Assembly: GCA_014925825.1 (NCBI GenBank)
Contig: JACGCK010000036.1
Coordinates: 1 to 64,000, forward strand
From: Pholiota molesta
Lineage: Eukaryota > Basidiomycota > Agaricomycetes > Agaricales > Strophariaceae
DNA: 64,000 bases
Direction of reading: 5' to 3'
Each line of letters begins with the position of its first letter. Position 1 is the first letter of the stretch. Shown piece by piece: positions 58,615-64,000 of this stretch. The notes under the pieces were generated by a model. The model had not been told where the DNA came from. It searched no databases and saw only the letters and a program-made list of their open reading frames with translations. The translations under genes and the position numbers were made by a program.

Positions 58615-61600
58615 ATGTCTAGCGAAAACCTCTCCGCCAGCGATAATCCCTCTGCTGGTGCCCCTCCGTCCGCCCACGGAAACATAGCACATATGGCAAC
58701 TGACGACCCTCACACTGGGTTGCGCGCTGTTGTGTTCCCTGAAGCAGAGATACGCGAGGAAAAAATAGCAGCAGCCGCTCTGCGACCCAAAGGCGTCGAA
58801 ATGAAGCGCACCCTGACCCAGGAGGAGAAGGATCTCGCTGCCGCTGGATACGACCATCTCAAGCCCAAGGATGAGGGGGATGACAAGGTGGCAGCTGCCG
58901 CCGATATTACAGAGCATCAACTCGGTTTTGACGCGTTGGGGGACGAATTGAAGACGCATTTCGACACTAAGGAACCGGACCACTCACACGGGCTCACATC
59001 CGATGAAGCGAAGCTACGCCTCCAACGCGATGGCGCCAACGTTCTCACCCCGCCTAAGAAGAAGAGCGCGCTCAGAAAGGTATGTTTTTGACTGCTTATA
59101 GAAGTTGATCGCGTCTTGCTGACGATACGATCGCCCTTGGTGCTATATATTAGTTCCTAGAGCGCCTATTGACTATGTTCAACATCCTGCTCATCTGTGC
59201 CGGCATCTTGGAATACATTCTACTGGGCATCAACTTCCATGTTGGTATCATTTTTCATTCTGCGATGCTGGGTACGAATATCCTAAATGAAGTCTGCACA
59301 AATAGGGCAATTTCCAGAATACATACCTTGGAGGCATTCTTATCTTGGTCGCATTTATCAATGCCTCGATCGATTTTTACCAGATCCAAAAGTCCGAAGC
59401 TATTCTTGCCTCCTTCCTGGCCATGATTCCCCCGCATGTCGTGTCCTGCGCGACGGAACAATCGCCACTATTCCCGCCGCCGAACTTGTGAAAGGCGATG
59501 TTGTCCTCTTGGTGCTTACAAGCTTTGTTTTAATGATGGAATGGCGCGCTGATGATCTTACGGAATGGATTTGCAGAGAAGCGGTGATAAGACTCCTGCG
59601 GATCTCGTCCTGTTTCGGCAACAGACATGAAGGTCGACAATAGTAGCTTAACGGGCGAATCAGAGCCGCAAGAACGGTATGCTCTTCGAGACGGATCAAA
59701 GAAACGTCCCGTTGAGGCAGATAACTTGGTGCGCAGTGATTGCAATCCTGAATCAGCAGTATTTCTGACAGATTGAGTCTTCCATAGGTTTTCAACTCTA
59801 CTCTGGTCGTTAATGGTGAAGGTTGGGGAAGTAAGCAAACTTTTGTTTCCAGGTATTTATTCGAATAATTACTTGGGCACTGACTATGTATGTCCAGTCG
59901 TCGTACGCACGGGTGATCACACTTTCATCGGTATGTAAATGCGGGACAGCTCTTAAAAAAAATTATATCTCATGCTCATTGCTCCTCTTCCAGGCCAAAT
60001 TGCCAGCCTTACAGGAGGAGAAAGCGGTAATGAAAGCCCACTCGCTGTCGAAATGTAAGCCTCTATTGACTTTCCCGCATACTGCATACGCCATATCCTA
60101 ACCATCTTCTTCCATGCAGTTCTCGATTCGTTGTCATCGTTTCATGCATTGCCATCGTTTTCGCGTTGGTTTTCTTTGCGGTTGGTATCACCTCAGTGTA
60201 CAAAGGCAATCCAGATTTGACTGTGACTTTTGCCGTGTCCATTTTGGTTGCATTCGTGCCGGAGGGTCTCCCTTCTGTTGTCACGCTGCTCTTATCTATC
60301 GCAGCGAAGCGTATGGCTAAGCAAAATGTGCTTGTCAAAGACTTGCAGGGTGTGGAAACACTTGGTATGTGGTCCTCACCTTATTGTATCGTCATGTACG
60401 CCCTGTTAATTGAAATTTTTTACAGGCTCGGTAAGATGCAAATTGGCTATTCTTGCACTGCAGCTACTCAAACACACATTGCTAGCTCACACTTCTGGCG
60501 ACCGATAAAACTGGAACTCTCACGCGCAATCAAATGACGGTCAGTACTATCTAGACATCTGAATTGTACTTTCAGCCATATCATTAATATCTTCAAATTC
60601 CCAGGTTACGAACCTCTGGAGCGGCGAGAAAATGTCTTCTGCATTCCAATCGAACAACGATGACGATAGCACGGAGGCGTTCTCAATCAAATCTTCAGGA
60701 ATGTCAGAAATGGTCGACATTGCCGCGCTGAACTCTCGCGTCAAATTTGACAGAACGGATGTGCCTTTCGACCAGAGAACAATCCTAGGAGACGCTACTG
60801 AGACTGGGTTGACGCGGTTCGCTGGTCGTCATCTCGCGACGGGCTATGATGCACACGTCAAAAGTCACCCTAAAGTGTTTGAAGGTATTTAGATCACTCA
60901 TCGGCTTTTGTTGTTATTGTTATTAACCCTATTTGTGCTGTCCAGTTCCTTTCAATTCTACTAATAAATGGGCCCTTGTTATCGTGAGCCATATGAATTC
61001 CGTATAGCCACTATGGATGTCTTATTAACTCTCTAAAATTTCAGCTCAACAAATCTCATGCTTCGGGTGATCTGACCGCTTATATCAAAGGAGCCCCCGA
61101 ACGTGTACTCGCGAAATGCACTACCTACCTCAAAGACGGGAAAATGCTTCCGATTACCGAGAAATTCAAAGAAGAATACGACAATGCATACGATGTAAGC
61201 ATTCGTATCTTTACGTCTGCTTAGATATACTCAAATCTCATATCACCTCTTGACAGTACATGGCCTCCAGAGGACACAGAGTCATCGCTTGCGCGCAGTA
61301 CCTTCTTCCACGCGATGAATACCCGGTTGATTATCCCTTTTCGAGGACAGACGATCGCTACCCTACTGCGGAATATTGCTTCGTCGGTCTCGTTTCACTT
61401 GAAGATCCACCCAAGCACGGTGTTCGCGAGGCTATTGGCACACTTCGTCTCGCAGGTATCAAGGTTATGATGGTTACTGGTGAGTAGCTTCCCTTCCGTT
61501 TTTCGAATTCGCAAATCTTTGCATGCTAAATGCTGATTTCTTTTTCGAACGTGCGTTCAGGCGATCACCCGAAGACCGCAGAAGCTATTGCCCGCAAAAT

Positions 61601-63828
61601 CAACCTTATACTTGGTGACACGCGCGAGACGCTCGCTAAAAAGACTGCACGTGCTATCGAAGATATCTACGAAGATGAGGTGACTGCTGTCGTCGTCCAT
61701 GGAGATGACATTGACGGTCTGCAAGGCTGGCAATGGGATCAAAGTACGTCATTCAGAAGAAGAAAATAAATGTGGACACTAAATTGATTGCCATAGTTTT
61801 CAGCAAAGATGAGATTGTGTTTGCTAGGACATCACCGAAACATAAACTTGAGATTGGTCAGTCCAAGCTCTCAGTTTATGCAGCGTCCTCACTGACTTTC
61901 TCCCAGTGAAACGTGCACAGGCTCTTGGTCATATTGTCGGAGTGTCAGTAAATCTCTATTAACCCAGAGAGTGGACGTTGATACTTAAACAGAACGGGAG
62001 ATGGTGTCAACGACTCGCCCGCGTTGAAGAAGGTAATTGCATTGCCTATGGGCTTATTATGTGGATACCATTTATTTATGAGCCTTTCATCATTTACCAG
62101 GCCGACCTTGGAATTGCTATGAACATTTCGGGTTCTGATGTGTCGAAGGAAGCAGCTAACATGATTCTACTCGGTGAGTGGAATTGACGTCAGAGAAGTG
62201 ACAGAAATCTAATCATCTTATAGATGATAACTTTGCATCAACAGTCAGTAAGTTGATTTGGTTTTCTCTCCCCAAGACAAATGAATGTTTATCTTCTGGT
62301 GAATGACAGAGGGTGTAGCGGAAGGTCGTCAAATTTTTGTGAACTTGAAGCGTTCCATCCAGTGAGTAGTATGGAGGTGTTCCTGTCCTATGCGCAATCT
62401 GATGATTTCTTGCTAGATATACCCTTTCGCACAGTACTCCTGAGGTTATTCCACAACTTCTCTGTAAGTAGAATCGCCGTGCCAATCATGCAAGGTTATT
62501 AAAAACATGCCGCAGATGTCGTGGTACCTATCCCATTGCCACTATCTGCTATTCTGATTTTGGTTATCGGTACGTGTATTTTGACGAGTATTCAATATAA
62601 TCATCCTTTGATTGATGATACTCTAGATCTTGGTTTCGAATTATGTGTTGCTGTGAGTGCATTCATGCAGCCGAAAGTTTTTCTCTTTTACTCATACCGC
62701 ATCACAGTTATCCTTCGCTTGGGATGAACCAGAGACAACCGATGGACTCATGCGACTGAAACCTCGCAAACCAGGTAAGCAAATGCGTCCAGTTCATCAA
62801 TTGATTGATCTGACCTAAAGTAGTAAACGAGCGTTCCATCCGTGCTCTAAAGCGACGTGCCCTCATACGTTCGAGGACATTGCATCGTGATGAAGAGACT
62901 CTGGAAGTCATACATCCGGGCAAACTTTCCATCTGGTTCTCAAAAATCAAGGCCCCGTTCACGCGTTCCTTCTGGGAAGAATTTTTGGAACCAACGGACA
63001 ACGAAACCCTTGTGGATGTAAAGCTCTTGAGTTACGCATATCTGGAGGCCGGTATGATTGAAACCCTTGCTTGGTTTGTTCTTCTTGATGCTTCATTTTA
63101 TTATGTATATTAACAAAACTGTTCAGCTTAATTGCCTACTTTGTTGTATTCTTCAAGAATGGCTTTACGCCCGCTGATCTACGCGTAGCACAAAGGAACG
63201 GAGGTGAGATTTTTTCTCTCTTCTTTTTCTTCATGAAACTAAATTTCTGGTAGCCTTCTTCACAAAGGGTAGCCCAGACTTTGTAAATTCGCGCGGGCAA
63301 GTAATCGATGGAAAACACCAAGCTGATGCCTTGGGCCAAGCGCAATCTATTGTATACCTTTCCATCTTCATCGCACAGTGTTTCAACGTATGTATTCACA
63401 TTGCGTTTCTTCGGCTTTGCTAATGAATCCATGAACAGGTATTTGCCGTCAAAGCCCGCTTGTCATATCCTTTCGGTCGTCGCGTCATCGCTAACAAATG
63501 GAATTTCGCCGGGATCCTGGCAGGCGCCTGCCTGGGCATGTTTATCGTCTATACCCCGCCTCTGCACGTCGTCTTTGGAGGAAGCTTCCACCTTTCTCCG
63601 TTATACTGGCTCATACCATTTGGATTCGGTGTCCTTCTTCTCGGATGGGCATCTCTCAGGGTGATTATCCTAAGGAAGTCGGTGGAACATATGAAAGTCA
63701 AAGATATCAAGGGCCTTATGATGTGTACGTGTTCCCGACCTTTTGAATGTGATAAATGTCTGACTTGCATGAAATTAGTCCCCACAATGAGAACGATGAG
63801 TATGCGTTCGCGTGGATCACGGCATTAG
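58615..63828 (+). CDS. P-type ATPase alpha subunit, Na,K-ATPase-like (type IIC)
   Basis: ATP-driven cation pump in the Na,K/H,K-ATPase group, found in some fungi without a beta subunit. About 18 exons. ATG at 58615 (MSSENLSAS) opens a long cytosolic N-terminus, then HGLTSDEAKLRLQRDGANVLTPP, the usual lead-in to TM1. Later motifs: SSLTGESEPQE (about 59645-59675), FVPEGLPSVVTLLLSIAAKRMAKQNVLVKDL (as short blocks, 60250-60350), phosphorylation loop TDKTGTLT with the acceptor Asp near 60500, and IKGAPERVLAKC. KVMMVTG/DHPKTA follows, then the hinge TGDGVNDSPALKK (about 61990-62030), then [27 protein letters not shown]. The C-terminal TM block ends with GVLLLGWASLRVIILRKSVEHMK and, after a last intron, SMRSRGSRH with TAG at 63826-63828. 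The frame slips in a C5 run at 59429-59433. Ion specificity is not decided by sequence. Confidence 0.88.
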
Positions 63829-64000
63829 GACACTCTGTTAGAGAATTTTACGTTCGAAGTACTTTTAACGACTAATGTGATAACGAACAAATTATGAGCA
63901 CTAATGTATAATGGGTCGCATTCCGTATTGCACGTCGATATGAATATATATATTTACTACATACGTGTCGTACTAACTCTAGTGCAATTTCTGGCCACCC

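Noticed and set aside
58178..58983. Minus-strand open frames of 104 and 164 codons
   Set aside because: They overlap the promoter and first exon of the P-type ATPase on the other strand and have no protein features.

Overview
The window is nuclear DNA of a filamentous basidiomycete, most likely an Agaricomycete. Nearly every gene is cut by many 45-75 nt GT-AG introns. Gene content is typical of mushroom-forming fungi: a cerato-platanin, an F-box family carrying CHxC/CxxC motifs, a spartin-like senescence-domain protein, Argonaute, an ADP1-like ABCG transporter with EGF-like repeats, a GH3 beta-glucosidase and a Na,K-ATPase-type pump. No bacterial, plasmid or CRISPR features are present, and I found no convincing tRNA or rRNA.

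Layout. 0.2-2.4 kb (-): MFS drug/polyamine-type transporter. 2.8-5.5 kb (+): F-box protein, copy A. 6.2-7.9 kb (+): spartin/senescence-domain protein. 8.3-11.0 kb (-): FG-GAP membrane glycoprotein (TIP/ITFG1 type). 11.9-12.3 kb (+): cerato-platanin. 13.2-17.1 kb (+): Argonaute. 17.6-21.1 kb (-) and 21.9-28.5 kb (+): two divergent ABC transporters, ABCG and ABCC. 29.7-30.1 kb (-): small three-exon gene. 30.3-32.8 kb: gene-poor. 32.8-35.6 kb (-): F-box copy B plus a dead exon of a third copy. 36.3-39.4 kb (+): GH3 beta-glucosidase. 39.9-42.5 kb: two convergent membrane-protein genes, the second MCP1/DUF1691-like. 42.8-47.4 kb (+): GC-rich Ser/Thr kinase. 48.2-49.4 kb (+): conserved-looking protein of unknown function. 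49.9-57.5 kb: a complete 7.5-kb tyrosine-recombinase retrotransposon of DIRS type. 58.6-63.8 kb (+): P-type ATPase alpha subunit.

The most striking region is the retroelement. It has long inverted terminal repeats made of 30-bp units, each carrying a 19-bp palindrome. The right repeat is itself folded into a large inverted duplication. Inside, all on the minus strand, are a spliced Gag-RT-RNase H gene and a spliced tyrosine-recombinase gene overlapping it by 8 nt. The 197-nt intron of the first gene cuts the reverse-transcriptase domain and is open in the upstream frame.

A second window-wide signal is that many unrelated single-copy genes are broken by what look like single missing bases, mostly in short homopolymers. 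One falls in the Walker A lysine codon of the ABCC transporter. The breaks are spread over most of the single-copy genes while the retroelement ORFs are clean, so I read them mainly as consensus-sequence errors rather than pseudogenes. Exact exon boundaries are therefore approximate for several genes.
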